From Corinectria fuckeliana (lineage: Eukaryota > Ascomycota > Sordariomycetes > Hypocreales > Nectriaceae), in NCBI GenBank assembly GCA_019137255.1, contig WPDH01000113.1:1-64000 (forward strand): a DNA stretch of 64,000 nt, in the 5' to 3' direction. How positions within the stretch are numbered: the first letter of the stretch is position 1; each line of letters begins with the position of its first letter. The notes below the pieces were generated by a model that saw nothing but the letters and a program-made list of their open reading frames with translations, did not search any database and was not told where the DNA came from. A program made the translations under genes and the position numbers. Below are positions 32,422 through 44,518 of the stretch, one piece after another.

Positions 32422-35400
32422 CTAGCCTTTCTTCGCCACTTTCTTGTTGGCCTTACTGTTGGCTTTCCCGGTGGCTTTCCCGTTGGCCTTGCCAATGATA
32501 TTGGCAACTACAGGCCTGGGCACTGACTCTTCATCCGTCTTTGCTCCTGGTCGCACATCTGTCACCTCGATGCCTGCCATGAAACAGGCACTCACTAGCT
32601 CTAAAGCTGCAACGAAGATGCATAGGAGGCTGGCAATTGCAAAGTGGCTGATGGTGGACCCAATTTCCAGCCACGATCCCTCATCCTTCACTACCCAGAA
32701 GAAATATAGCGTCAAAATATCCGTCTCCGCGAGGACCACCATGAACAATGCCGATGGCGCTACTCCTAGCATTTTGTTCAACACTCCTAAATTTGCCGAG
32801 ATAAGCGCAAACGGAATCATTAACTTGACGATAAGTAGAGCCCCCTGTGAAAAGGGGTCAAAGATTGGGATCAGCCGGGAGACGCTGTCCAGGCTGAAGG
32901 ATGACACTGACGCGACGTTGCCTGTGCTGAAAAAGGCCGACTGAAGGAGAACCATGAAGAAGAGAGCCACACGCGCATCCGACAATTGAAGTGGACGGAA
33001 CGAGCCCGGTTCGCCTTCGACGCTCTTTGGCTGTGCAGCAGCAACACTGTACTCAAGCCGGACCCATGCTAGAAGCGTGATGCTAAATGCGACGTAAAAT
33101 AGACCCTCGTAGGAAATGGTCAAAATGACAAAAGTCGGAGCGCAGGTGAGGAACATGACGACGAGGCGATGCATGTAATGCTTGTTGGGTTGCAGTCGAT
33201 ACAGCATAGGCATCAACAAGGAAACAACTATTCATCTTCATCAGTCGCCGTCACGTTTCCCACTAGACATAAATCCGTCTTACCAAGAACAATCCATCCT
33301 ACAATCTGATTGCCACGGGGCAGCCCTTGCTTGGCCTGAAGCGACAATGCGCTGGAGCGGGTGGTTACCATCGAGAGAAGAGTCAATCCAATCTTGTTAT
33401 ACCTGTCAGTCACCTGAAATTCCACTGTACTCGACGGGCTAGCCTTACCTGTGCACCAAGGAGAGTCCTGCTAATGTGAAGGCGATCTCCCTTCATCTTT
33501 GGCGAGGAAATGTCGGATAGCACATGATCCTCCAATACCAAGTACGCAAGGCCAACAACAACCATCAGCGCGCCGCCAACCAGCCTTTCCCTATTAGCTA
33601 CCGTCTCAGGAAGTAAGGGCGATTGCCCGACTTACATGAGTGGTATGCTCTCGACCTTCATTGCGGGGAGAAGCGTAAACGTGCTCATCGCCAAGCATGA
33701 CACAAACCAAGTCAAGCTTAGGACTAGATGAGATTGAAGGAAAGAGATTCCGTTAAGGATCGGCCAAAACGCTCCTAGGATGTACAAGCCAGTCAAGATC
33801 TCGCGGTGGATGTATCCCAGTGCCTAAGACGAATTAGAGGGAGGAAAATACAGTCTGCTTTTGGAGAAACGCTACCAAAGATTGAATAACACCAATATAG
33901 AGAACGGTGTTTATGATGAGAGTCAGCGCTGCTCCTCCGGACTGAACGTGTCCGAAGAGAGACTTGCGGCCCTGGGCTAAGGTATCCCTGCGCGCATAGA
34001 CCTCTTCCCAAAACATGGCCGGGAAGAAGGCGTACACATAGTATTGCGGGGGCGATTTGGAGACGATGAAGGAGGCGTAGAGCGCGACGAGCATAGAGGT
34101 GAATAATATTGACCCTAGCATGTTGCGCTGGGGAGGGACGCTTTCCTGCACGACGTATAGGTTGAGGACAGTGGTAACGGCGTACGCCATCCATCCGAGG
34201 TAGCCAATGGTGATGAGGGCGCGTAAGAACAACCAGTCGTAAGTTTGGAGGTAGCGAAGGCCCTGCAAGCCGATGGCGATGAGAGCATCGGACTCCTCAA
34301 TGGCCTCCTCGTAGCGACCGTTGTCTAATAGAGTACGAATATGCGCAATGTGTTGGTCCGGGGTGAGGGCATGATCGCTTAGGGGTTCGTAGGGCCTGTA
34401 CCGGAGCTCTGTCGCCTTCTTCTTTTCTTCCTTGACTCGGTACATTTCAAGAATGACTTGGGCATTAACTAATGACGCCACAGCCTTTTCCTGCGTATTC
34501 GCAGACAGGAATGTCAATGGGAGCTGGCCAACGGAATTGGCAGGGAACTCTAAGCCAACGAGATAAGCCATGAGAGCAGCAACATCTGCTTGGGACACAT
34601 CATGCCTCCGGACATGATCAAAACCCCAATCTGAGGAGTACTCATCGTGGCCGGGGGCGATGGAGTCCTTGGACAGCTCCGGAGCGGCAACACCTGAGCC
34701 CCAGGAAATGAGCGGTGTCCGCGTATTATCGGGATGGCCGTCGCCGTGACTGCCCCAATCACTCATGCCATGGTCGGCGGTGAAGACGAAAGCAGTGCGA
34801 TCGTCGGAGTAGAACTTCTCGATAAGCTCTGTGGTCTCCTTGACGCCCTGATCGACGACTTTGATGTTATTTAAGTACTCCCTGGAGTAGGGTCGAAACC
34901 CGTGGCCTGAGGTATCTAGGCCGAGGAGATGAAGGAAGAAGACGATCTTGTCCTGGCGCAAAGCAGCATTTAGTGTTTCGTTGGTGGCGGCCTCGGCGAA
35001 GAGCGCCTTGACATGATCGAAGACCCAATGGTCCAGATGGGTCGCATCCTTGGAGAAGTCCTCAAACTCAGAGTCATACATAAAGGCGTCGACGCGACCG
35101 GGCACAGCGCCGTGCTGGAACATGGGCAGAATATCAGGGCTACCCCAGCTCCAGGTATGTCGGCTGCGGTTGAAGACGCTGTCAAAGTCGACCGGGTTGA
35201 GCTTCCAGCCAGTTGCGACGGCCGAGACATCCTCATATAGGCCGGCAATGAGGGCGACATGACCGGGCCGCGACTCGGTAGGGACACGGGTATGAGAGAC
35301 ACCGAAGGTTCCTTGCTCGAGAACGCGGGAGCGGAGGAAGGGAGCGAGGGGGCGAGGAACGAGGTCTTCGTCGGACTCGGGGTAGGGTTCGGGAAAGGAT

Positions 35401-35671
35401 TGGAAAGCCTTGTCGGCGCGTAGTCCGTCGCCTGGGGGCGCAGAAGTAATTAGCGAATGGATCAACCGGATGGCAGGGTGCAGAGAGCGTTACCAACGAA
35501 GAGCACTAATCGGTCTGCAGGCGCCTTGGCAGCTTCAGGGCGTTGGACGCCGAAGAGTTGCATGCCAGAGACGATAGGACTGACAAAGTAGATATCGAAG
35601 ATGGAAAATATGTAGACGGCGTGGAACACGACGGCAATGGCTAGGAAGCCAAAGCGACTAAAGCCAGTCAT
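32422..35671 (-). CDS. MCD4: GPI ethanolamine phosphate transferase 1
   Basis: Adds ethanolamine phosphate to the first mannose of the GPI precursor in the ER lumen (yeast Mcd4, human PIGN). Model, six exons: 35494-35671, 33876-35431, 33636-33823, 33449-33590, 33284-33392, 32422-33227; 992 aa. An N-terminal signal anchor (F-L-A-I-A-V-V-F-H-A-V-Y-I-F) precedes the alkaline-phosphatase-like catalytic domain. Its first metal site F-V-G-D-G-L-R-A-D is split by intron 1, and F-T-A-D-H-G-M-S-D-W-G-S-H-G-D-G carries the second. The long C-terminal part is a multi-pass membrane region (V-T-R-S-S-A-L-S-L-Q-A-K-Q-G-L-P and I-S-Y-E-G-L-F-Y-V-A-F). The intron 4 acceptor (33393) was chosen so that G-A-Q joins I-G-L-T-L-L; earlier AGs give a 35-nt intron or a stop. 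The exon 3-4 join has a nearby alternative AG. Confidence 0.92.
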
Positions 35672-36741
35672 AACGAGCTGAACCAATGAGTCTCCCTTTG
35701 ACAGATCGATGATGCCTGGAAGAGGCCGGGACGGGTGTCGCAAAGGAAAGAGAGGAGCCCAGCGAGAATGGAATTACAAAGACAGCAAACAGATGTAAGT
35801 TTGGGGGGGCAAGGAGGGGCCGAAATGGCGGAAAGGATGTTTCCAGGCAAGATCAAGGAGAAATGGACATGTCCATTGCGTAGCAACGGGATAGTGCGGG
35901 AATACAAAGGAGCTGGGAGGAAATTCGCAGTCCCTAGTATGTGGGAGGGATACGATACGACTGAGAACGAGGGTGAAGATGTTCTATGTAAGTAGTGGTA
36001 TTCGTAGCATTCGTAGCATTCGTAGCTGTACGAAGTAGGTTTGGAGGGAAAACCGTGGCCAAAACTTAATGCCTGATGTTGGCGGGACGCGGTCATCCAG
36101 TCGCGTCGCTAGTCCAACTTACGTACTAATTTAAGTTACAGTGGTGTAGTCCATAGCCTACCTACAGGACAGGACAGGACAGGACAGGACAGGACGGTCC
36201 GGGCCCTGCTCCAGCGCCCCCGATACCTACACTAATAATTAAGGGACAAAAGTTTGTGGCGCTAGCTGTCCTGTATGTAGGAGCAGGCTTGCGGGCTTAA
36301 ACGTAGTAGTTGGCTTCCGCGGAGAAATGAGCTCGTGAAAGATGCGTGACTGAACCTATGGATGCAAAAACCAATTGCTGCCAATGACGCTGTGAGGTGA
36401 TTATCGCCTGCATTTGTCTATCCCTCTAGGCTGCCTCTAGAGGATGGTTCAAAGCGTGGCTCCTCTCACGCATCTGGTTGTTCCACATATGGTGCAAGAA
36501 CCCGGACGGCCTCGTCACGCAACCCTGATGAGCGCCTTGTCTTGGCCGGTCTTCATTATCAACATGGCCATGATACATATTTATTTCATTGAATCCTTGG
36601 AACCGCCCCAAATTACGTCTGCTTACCAACTGAGACGTAGGGCACCAAACCTAGCCAATACAAACTCCAGGGGTATCAATCCGAACTAAAAGCATGACAG
36701 TACGCCTGCTGCATCCGCACAAAGTCACCGTCCCTTCCTGA
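35672..36741. other. Intergenic, CSM1 3' flank / MCD4 promoter
   Basis: About 1.07 kb. It holds three copies of the 9-mer TTCGTAGCA at 36001-36027 and a perfect (AGGAC)6 run at 36166-36195. No gene supported. Confidence 0.55.
36166..36195. repeat. (AGGAC)6 pentanucleotide repeat
   Basis: Six perfect AGGAC units, followed by GGTCCGGGCCC. Located about 500 bases upstream of the MCD4 start. Confidence 0.9.
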
Positions 36742-38275
36742 TTATTCGTACTCTGGTCGCTCGGTCAAAGATTTGATTACGCGCGCGTAGAACTTGGACG
36801 CTTGTGGCCGTGGGAAAGTAATCTCCTCGACTAAATAGTCCGGTAGTATGTCCATCAACCTCGCATCGCGGTCGGGGTTCAGCTGAGGTCGGTACGTAAA
36901 TTGCACATCCTCGTAACTTTCCGACTGTTCGGCGTTTTCGACGGCTAACTTGAAGTGAAGAGCTGTGCACGACGTTAGAGGACTGTCGGTCGACAAGAGT
37001 TGAGAACTTACTGCCGTTCCGTCCTGTCTGTATGCAGTCGAAGACATCCTCCGTCTCCTCCTGCTTGATGCCGCGTAAAATGAGGCCCGTCAGGTCGGCG
37101 TACAAGTCCTCTTTGGCTTGCGCTGCTTGGTATACGGCATGAGCGGCCTCGACCTGGGCTGTACGGTTTCCAGCTGCGCCGGTCTTTAGCGTACTTCCAG
37201 GGATTCTGGCATTGGCTTCTCCGGAACGGAAAGCAGCCAGCTTCGTCGAGACTGTCTTGGTCTCGGAGCGGGCTGCGGAAAGAGAGTTATTGAGCGTCTT
37301 CACGGTGTTTTCTAGACCCTCCACCTTGGCTTCGCTAGCCTCAAGCTCCTTTCTCAACTGGTCCACTTCTTTCGCTAGAGTAGCTTGCGCTGATAGCTCT
37401 TGTTTGAGTTCGGCAATGAGCTTGTTCGCGGCTGCTGGGCATTAGCGGTATGACCACGTTTGCCATGATCGCGGATTCTTACCAAGAGTTCTTTCCTCGG
37501 CTTGTTTCCGTAAGCGATCGAAATTGCGCTCAGCTTCCTTGACACCAACTTCTCGGAGATCTCGGTGACGCATCTCGAGGTTGTCATACTTCTTCGTGAG
37601 GTCCCCTAGTCGTCTTCGGAGCGAAACATCGCTCACATCATACCCGACCACATTCTCAACCGGGTCGGCGACTAAGACCGGTTCTGCACCAACTTGACCT
37701 TGAGCTGAAACGTCGATATCCATCGTCTCCTTGAGTTCTTCGTGCTGGGTTTCTGGGATTTCCTCAGGGGGGGTTGCAGCTTGGCGTAATCGTGGTCGAC
37801 CCCGTGACCTGGTCGCACTGGGTGGGACACTTCCCGAGATCCTGTTGATGGTGGTATTTCTCTTCATATCGCTTCTAACACCCTTGGGCCGGCCACGAGC
37901 TGGCTTCGCTTGAGAGGGGGGCACGCTTCCTGATTCCGCGACGTCCTCAAGAAGAGTATCCTCATGAACAGCCTGGCGCGCGGTGCGCGTGGCGCGCGAT
38001 GTGGTTGAATTACCCTTGTCGGTCCGGGTCTCGCTCAGCTCTGTCAACGTTGGAGTTGCCGCGGCTCTTCCTCGTGGCCGACCCGTCGGTCGCGGCGTTG
38101 GCTTTGTGACTTTACTCGCACTGGGCGGACGGCCGCGGGGCTTTGTGGTGACGCTGATGGGCTGTCTTTGGTTGCGCGCGGCTTGGATCTCGGAAGCGTC
38201 GAAGTCATCGAGGTCAGGCTCCAAATCGGAGTCTACGAGGCCCGCCAGAGGCGCTGTCGTTTTGGCGTGTAACAT
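36742..38275 (-). CDS. CSM1: Monopolin complex subunit Csm1/Pcs1
   Basis: Csm1/Pcs1 forms V-shaped clamps with Lrs4/Mde4 that organise kinetochore microtubule sites and rDNA. Model: exons 37483-38275, 37012-37434, 36742-36962, with introns of 48 and 49 nt; 478 aa. The first in-frame ATG gives M-L-H-A-K-T. Residues 1-210 are basic and disordered-looking with four AT-hook-like cores: P-R-G-R-P (46-50), G-R-P-R-G-R (65-70), A-R-G-R-P-K (126-131) and S-R-G-R-P-R (157-162). Residues about 215-335 are heptad-rich coiled coil. The C-terminal globular Csm1 domain (about 371-478) contains D-L-T-G-L-I-L-R, F-D-C-I-Q-T-G-R-N-G-T-L-H-F, L-P-D-Y-L-V-E-E-I-T-F-P-R-P and K-F-Y-A-R-V. The last intron splits the T of G-R-N-G-T. 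Divergent from MSP1 with 577 bases between starts. Confidence 0.9.
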
Positions 38276-38852
38276 TTGCGTTTTTCGAGAAGCGGTGGGT
38301 GGACGTGGCGGTGATGAACGCAATTGTATTCGCAATAGTGATGGCGATGCGATGGAATGTGCCGGGACGCAGCAATTGCCTAATTTTTATGGTTGTGAAT
38401 AGTCGGTCAGATGTATTCTGGTGTCGCGGGGATGGTGAAGGTGATGAGCGCGATGAGGGGAGCGAACGAGGGGGACAGCTGCGCATGTTTTGTCCGGGCA
38501 GGATAACGGTAGAAGTCTCGATGTAAACAAATCCGGCGCATGCCCGCTCGGTACTAAGAACGGACGGAGGAGTCGGCATGGTACCAGTACTACGTACGTA
38601 CTCCCGTCGCCGACATGGTCCGTGCACCATCTCCTGCCAAAGTGCCCATAAGGAGATAAACGATAAACCGTGCCAATCAATTGTTGCCGCAACGCGATCA
38701 CGCTCCATCGGCTGTCTCCAGCACATGTGTTCGCATCTTGCGTCTCTTGCTTCCGAAACGCCCGTCCTTGCCTTGACCGTGTCTCTTCGCCTCTTCACTT
38801 CACGCACGCACGCACTCTCGTCAATTCTTTCCCCTCGGCAAAGCGCCACCTC
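38276..38852. promoter_or_regulatory. Bidirectional promoter, CSM1 / MSP1
   Basis: 577 bases between two divergent ATGs; it must carry both promoters. A TACGTACGTAC motif lies near 38591-38601 and a C/T-rich leader precedes MSP1. No other feature seen. Confidence 0.6.
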
Positions 38853-40318
38853 ATGAGCGACAAGTCAAAGCCGTGGCTGCGCTGGATCCTGGGTATGGGG
38901 GAGCGACGCAAGCTTGGCGATGTCGCCATGGACCTCCTGCTCTTTGCCGGCATGGTTAGAGAGTCTCACCGCTGATGCACTCGGCATACTGACACTACTT
39001 TGCTAGATGACCGCCGGTCTCTACGTCGCGCGAACCTTCCTCAACCCGATTCTCAGCAACCTGGCAGATCCAGACAAGGAGAAGCACGAACAAGCAAGAC
39101 GCCAGGCCAAGGCGCACCTCGAACGCCTGAACCGACACCGACAAGCCGAAGATGACTTTGATGATGATGACGACAGCAGCTCAAGGAGAGGACCCCGAGT
39201 GGAGGAGCTGGTTCTCAACGAGTACGAAAACCTGGTGGCGTTGGAAATGGTTCCTCCCCAGGACATATCCGTCGGGTTTGATGGTAAGTTGCCTCGACGG
39301 CAATGCACCCTTTTATTTTTGAAGCAGGTTGACACCTAACTGCACCACCAACTAACATTGCGGTTCGCATAGATATTGGCGGCCTGGACACCATCATCGA
39401 GGAACTCAAGGAGTCCGTCATCTACCCTCTCACGATGCCGCATCTCTACTCACATTCCGCGCCCTTGCTCTCAGCGCCTTCCGGAGTGCTGTTATATGGC
39501 CCCCCTGGATGTGGAAAGACGATGCTGGCCAAAGCTGTTGCACACGAGAGTGGGGCCTCTTTCATCAACCTACACATTTCAACCTTGACGGAGAAATGGT
39601 ATGGTGATTCCAACAAGATAGTCCGGGCTGTCTTCTCGCTGGCTCGCAAGATGCAGCCCGCCATCATCTTCATTGATGAGATCGACGCCGTTCTTGGGAC
39701 TCGAAGGAGTGGCGAGCACGAGGCCAGTGGCATGGTCAAGGCTGAGTACGCTTTCCGTATGTTAGATGACTGCGTGTGCGAGAGCTAACCACGAGCAGGT
39801 TCATGACATTGTGGGACGGATTGACGTCGTCGAATTCATCTGGTTTGCCTGCACGGATCATGGTTCTGGGGGCCACGAACCGCATTCACGACATTGACGA
39901 AGCTATCCTTCGCCGCATGCCCAAGAAGTTCCCTGTGCCATTACCTGGTAAAGGGGAACGCCGCCGGATACTGCAGCTCATTCTGCAGGATACCAAGACG
40001 GATCCCAAGCATTTTGACCTAGAATACGTCTCCAATATTACCGCAGGTCTTTCGGGTAGCGACATTAAGGAAGCATGTCGAGATGCGGCTATGGTCCCGG
40101 TCCGAGAGTACATGCGACAGCACCGACAGAGCGGTAAACCAATGTCGGCAGTGGATCCCACCCAGTTCCGTGGCATCAGGAGCGACGACTTCCTGGGACG
40201 GGAGGGCGGACAGATCAAGGCGATTGCAACGGCGACGGCATCGTCGTCTCGGCGGTCAGGCGGCGAGACCACCGAGTACGAGGACGTGGATGAGCTGATG
40301 GCGGAGGAGCAGGATTAG
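38853..40318 (+). CDS. MSP1: Mitochondrial outer-membrane AAA ATPase Msp1/ATAD1
   Basis: Extracts mislocalised tail-anchored proteins from the mitochondrial outer membrane and peroxisomes. Model: exons 38853-38954, 39007-39283, 39373-39745, 39799-40318; 423 aa. An N-terminal hydrophobic segment (about residues 23-45, [11 protein letters not shown] joined to M-T-A-G-L-Y-V-A) is the membrane anchor, followed by a charged linker with an acidic D-D-F-D-D-D-D-D run. The AAA module starts F-D-D-I-G-G-L; Walker A is G-P-P-G-C-G-K-T (169-176), Walker B F-I-D-E-I-D (226-231), then sensor 1 G-A-T-N-R and arginine finger region A-I-L-R-R-M-P. The helical lid holds [14 protein letters not shown]. Intron 3 has a GCTAAC branch; its donor GTACGC was chosen to restore [11 protein letters not shown]. 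All catalytic motifs are intact. Confidence 0.94.
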
Positions 40319-40657
40319 TAGCCAGCGGACGATTTGATGAATAGAGAAAGAAACCCCCATCATGGCATCACCGCACCGAGGCCCAATCAGAAGGCCCACG
40401 CTCTCGTCTTTCAGGGGATGTCTCGGGGCCTTGCCGGTGGGAGCTGGGCTATACTGTATGAACTACACGAAGCACTGTCTCAGCCATCTTTCAATCTTGA
40501 AGTGGCCTGGTTTAAGTAGGCCTGATGCATGCTAATTGCTAGTTGGTAAGTACCTAGATTGCGAGACAACTAGCTACTAATGTCTACCTACTTATTTACT
40601 CTACACAGTACGAAGTCTATTACCTCCGGCCTTTGGATGGCACTGATGAAAATGGCC

Positions 40658-40667
40658 ATGATATTAT
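40658..40667. promoter_or_regulatory. Near-match to CYS3/MetR site
   Basis: ATGATATTAT matches 9 of 10 positions of the sulphur-control bZIP consensus ATGRYRYCAT. It lies about 630 bp upstream of the cystathionine beta-lyase ATG. A single degenerate match is weak evidence. Confidence 0.25.
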
Positions 40668-40982
40668 GGTGCAGGATCACGTCATTTGACGAGCCCCACC
40701 AAGATTTCTGGGGCTCAGATAGTGGTGTACCCTTCTCCGCACGCATGGTACAGCAGCTGCATCAGGTAGCATCCCATCACCCTCTTTCTCCGTTCATCGG
40801 GCGGGTGACCCCAGCTGAAAGGCGGTGGGAGCGGGACGGTTAGCATCCCCGGTAAGTGGTGCTGTAACTGCGCTGCGAGGCCCTGCGACAGTGCTGCAGC
40901 CCACTGCAAGGGCAGCGCCCAGAGCCACTGAACGACGCCTGGATGAAAATCCTCCATTCCCCAGACCGCCGATGAGCGGGCG

Positions 40983-41027
40983 TGACTCCCGACTCCCGAC
41001 TCCCGTCCATCCCCCAGATTCTGACTC
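40983..41027 (+). promoter_or_regulatory. Two TGACTC hexamers, candidate CPC-1 core sites
   Basis: TGACTC occurs at 40983-40988 and 41022-41027, 266-310 bp before the ATG of the methionine-pathway gene. Both are followed by C rather than the A of the full TGACTCA consensus. The first belongs to a short GACTCCC tandem, so chance cannot be excluded. Confidence 0.35.
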
Positions 41028-41292
41028 CGTTCATCTTCTCTCGACGACGACCACCTTTTCCCTCTTCCCGCATCCTCATCTCTACATTCAAATTCTTCTC
41101 GGACTCCTGGGCCTGGGCTCTTTGGCTTGATTTTGCCTCTATTCTCGTCCTCAATCGCTCTCAGATACACCCTCTCATCCTTCCTTGATCGCCGCGGGGT
41201 TACTACTCGACGCTTGTACACCTTGCGATAACCCTGCTCCCAACTCTAACACGTCATATCCATCCCTCTGTTGCCTCCTCGTCTTTTCAACC

Positions 41293-42687
41293 ATGTCGGC
41301 CCCGAACTCCAATGAGCCGACCGAAAAGGCTGCCAACCTTCTGAAGCGATTCGACCTCGATGGACACGATCTTCCTCCTTCCCCCGCGCCCTCTAGCCCC
41401 CGCAATGGCCGCCTCAGATATGCTCTGGCTACTGAGCTGGTCTACACCGAGAGCAAGGACCAGTATGGTGCCTCCAGCGTCCCTATCTACCAATCGGCCA
41501 CCTTCAAGCAGTCATCGGCCAATGGTGGCCAGCAAGAGTACGACTACACTCGCTCTGGCAACCCAACCCGCACACACCTCGAGCGCCATATCGCCAAGAT
41601 CATGAACGCCTCGCGCGCTCTGGCCGTGAGCTCCGGCATGGGCGCCCTCGATGTTATCACTCGCCTTCTACGGCCCGGTGACGAAGTCATTACTGGCGAC
41701 GACCTTTACGGTGGCAGCCATCGTCTGCTCACCTACCTAGCCGCCAACCAGGGCATTGTTGTTCACCACGTCGACACTACCGCCGTCGAGACCGTGCAGG
41801 CGCGCGTCTCGGAGAAGACCGCCATGGTTCTGCTCGAGACTCCAACGAACCCCTTGATCAAGATTGTCGACATCCCCTCCATCGCTCGTCTTGTTCACGA
41901 GGCTAACCCCAAGGCTCTCGTTGTCGTGGACAACACCATGCTTTCGCCCATGCTCGCCAACCCGCTCGACATGGGAGCCGATATTACTTACGAGTCCGGC
42001 ACCAAGTACCTTTCCGGCCACCACGACATCATGGCTGGTGTCATGGCTTGCAACGATTCGCAGGTCTCAGACAGGCTGTTCTTTGTCATTAACTCTACGG
42101 GCTGTGGCCTTTCCCCCAACGACTCCTTCCTCCTCATGAGGGGTATCAAGACGCTTGCGATCCGCATGGAGAAGCAGCAAGCTAGCGCGCAGGCCATTGC
42201 TGAGTTCCTCGAGTCCAAGGGCTTCCGGGTCCGATACCCTGGTCTCAAGTCTCACCCTCAGTATGATCTGCACTGGTCCATGGCTCGTGGCGCCGGCGCC
42301 GTGCTCTCCTTTGAGACTGGCGATCCTACTGTCTCGGAGCGAATCGTGGAGGCTGCCAGGCTTTGGGCAATTAGCGTCAGCTTCGGATGTGTCAATAGCT
42401 TGATTAGCATGCCATGCCAGATGAGCCATGCCAGCATTGATGCCAAGACACGAAGGGAACGAAACATGCCCGAGGATATTATCCGCCTGTGCGTAGGAAT
42501 CGAAGACGTCAATGATCTTATTGAGGATCTCTCGCGCGCAGTAAGTCTTCCCCCTCCTCTTCAATAAGATAGCTACTAACTAAGGGCTCAGCTTGTCCAA
42601 GCCGGTGCCGTGACTGTGACTCTAGACGGCTTCCACGCGGCGGGGGCAGCCAAGGAGCTAGGAGAAACTCCCCTCACTGCCGTTTAA
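41293..42687 (+). CDS. STR3: Cystathionine beta-lyase
   Basis: PLP enzyme converting cystathionine to homocysteine, pyruvate and ammonia in methionine synthesis (Neurospora met-2, Aspergillus metG). Model: exon 1 41293-42540, a 51-nt intron with GCTACTAAC branch, exon 2 42592-42687; 447 aa. The fold-type I transsulfuration signature is complete: Y-Q-S-A-T-F, Y-D-Y-T-R-S-G-N-P-T-R (phosphate-binding Tyr/Arg), S-S-G-M-G-A-L near the cofactor, V-V-D-N-T-M-L-S-P carrying the pyridine-nitrogen Asp, and Schiff-base Lys238 in S-G-T-K-Y-L-S-G-H. The C-terminal domain has C-Q-M-S-H-A-S-I and the last exon adds L-V-Q-A-G-A-V. The N-terminal ~40 aa are Ser/Pro-rich and not clearly a transit peptide. Family members differ in beta or gamma cleavage; overall sequence fits the fungal beta-lyase best. 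Confidence 0.9.
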
Positions 42688-44518
42688 GCAGTGGGTGGCC
42701 AAGTTTCTAGTAATTATTCCTGACTGAGGTCCACTGGGCCTCGAGGCAACGTTCTATCTTCTGCACGACGGTGCTCAGCAGCCTTGCTGCAAGCCGGTGG
42801 CTCTGCCGAACACGCAATTCTCATCCCATGAAGGGAAGACGTGGTGACAGGGAGACGAGTCCGGCGCATCGCATACTAGGCGATTTTAAAAACTGTAACA
42901 TCATCCGGACCTGGCGTGGGCAACATTATGGAGTTAAGACTCTTCGGGGTGACCTGCGATGCGTTGGAGACAGACCCTAATACATGATAACAAAACACGG
43001 GAGGGCATACAAAATGTCGCTGTGTTGATGGAGAAGTTCATTGATGGTCAGGTGTTGTCGCCTCGTCTCGTTAGCCCATGCGATGAGCATCGGGGCGTGA
43101 GCTCTTGACTTCGATTTTGGGGCTTTCGATTCGTCCTGGGGGAATGCTTGAGTCGGTGGAGAGTTCCTGCTTGAGGCTTTATGAGTACCTGGATGGTAAT
43201 GTTCGGACATACTGGACCGTACTTGTTCATCCCAGAGCCGCTGGCGTTGACAGTGCGAGGCATCGTTTTTTTCCTCCGGGCACTTTAGTTGAAGAGCATC
43301 AAGGGGTGGTTGTCTCCTTGGTAAAAAAGAAATATAAAAAGGTTTAGAGGCATTCATTCATGTCCAGTTGTCCCGGCTCTCTGCACTGCGCACAAGCTAA
43401 CATCCTGGCGTATATGTATACACACAATGTATATAGTCTATGTCTTGTGGACTATGTCTCGCGGCAACCTTCGGTTCTTCTGGCCGACTTCAACTTGGCC
43501 ACGGGGGAGCCCCCCCTTGCTTGCCACGACTCCCTGGTTGGCCGGACCTAGGCGAGTTCTCAAGTCGGATGCGCGAAGCTCAACGGCGAGAGTTGCAACA
43601 TCTGGGGTGTGACGGCGTCCGGCGCGGGGAGTCAGTTTAGGACCTGATTTCCATTATCACTGCAAAGCGCCTGGTCACGAGCGCAGCTCTGTTGGTGTAA
43701 CGTGCCTCAGTATGAGCAAGTTGAGGGTTGTATTCGTACAGTACACGAGAGGGAGATATAACCGGTGAGTGACGGTGGTTGTGCGGTGAGGCGAACGAGA
43801 GAAGAGACAGCAATGGTATGAGGCTGTTGTCGTCCGAGCGAGATCCGTTTAGAAGGGACCTGCCATGTCGTACTGAGATGGGACTAGGAACGTCACTGGT
43901 ATAAGTCCACTAGATATTGCCTGCTCCTCGTCTCTTGGCATGAAAATCATTACCACAACACCATTCGAACCGCTGACCTTGTTCGTAGATTGGATGAACT
44001 CTCAGCTCAACTCGTCGGTACTCTAGGCGACGAGCAGCCACGTGCTAGATCAGATGCCCCGGTCGAAGACGGCTATCTACATTACAACTCGAGCGTCACC
44101 GCATGTGCAGCGGACTTCGAGCCGTATTCGAGTTCTAGTGTCCCTATGCCACCGACTTCGACTGGCGGAGACTACGGATATGTAAGCCGCCTTGGCTTTG
44201 AAAATGGCTGGAGATGTTTGCTTCCTGACTCAATCTTGTCCACCGGGCGCCGGTAAGTGAGACCTGCACCGGGGATGTATCCCAACGTTTCCCGATGCGG
44301 CTGATATGACGAGTGGACAACTAAATACCTGCTTTGCGCTTGGTCACAGGGGCTGCTGTCACGCCCGAGTGGTACTTGAAATAGTAACTTAGTTGGATTG
44401 AACGGGAATACTTATAAATGTGTACCCAATAGACAAGGAAACGCGACCATCTACCTAGTTGTGCAAGATAAATGCTTAGCAACCACCCAACTCCCTAGTA
44501 CCCATGCAGATAAAACCC
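42688..44518. other. Intergenic between convergent STR3 and TMS1
   Basis: About 1.8 kb separates two 3' ends, unusually long for convergent genes. Open frames of 60-126 codons are present in several frames but none shows a domain, a start context with supporting splice sites or biased codon use. A GC-rich patch at 43480-43640 stands out slightly. I see no feature I can support. Confidence 0.45.

Larger units (their letters stand above)
40319..41292. promoter_or_regulatory. Intergenic, MSP1 3' flank / cystathionine beta-lyase promoter
   Basis: About 970 bases. The distal part shows nothing; the proximal 300 bases carry two TGACTC hexamers in GACTCCC tandem units and a pyrimidine-rich leader (41030-41290) typical of strongly expressed fungal genes. 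Confidence 0.5.

Noticed and set aside
38276..38335. 20-codon upstream extension of CSM1
   Set aside because: It would start on TTG; the first in-frame ATG is at 38275.
43930..43990. GGTTCGAAT-like B-box on the minus strand, possible tRNA
   Set aside because: No matching A-box and no acceptor-stem complementarity at a tRNA-like distance.
42977..44256. Frames of 60-126 codons between STR3 and TMS1
   Set aside because: Different frames overlap one another, none has a domain, and the region lies between two 3' ends.
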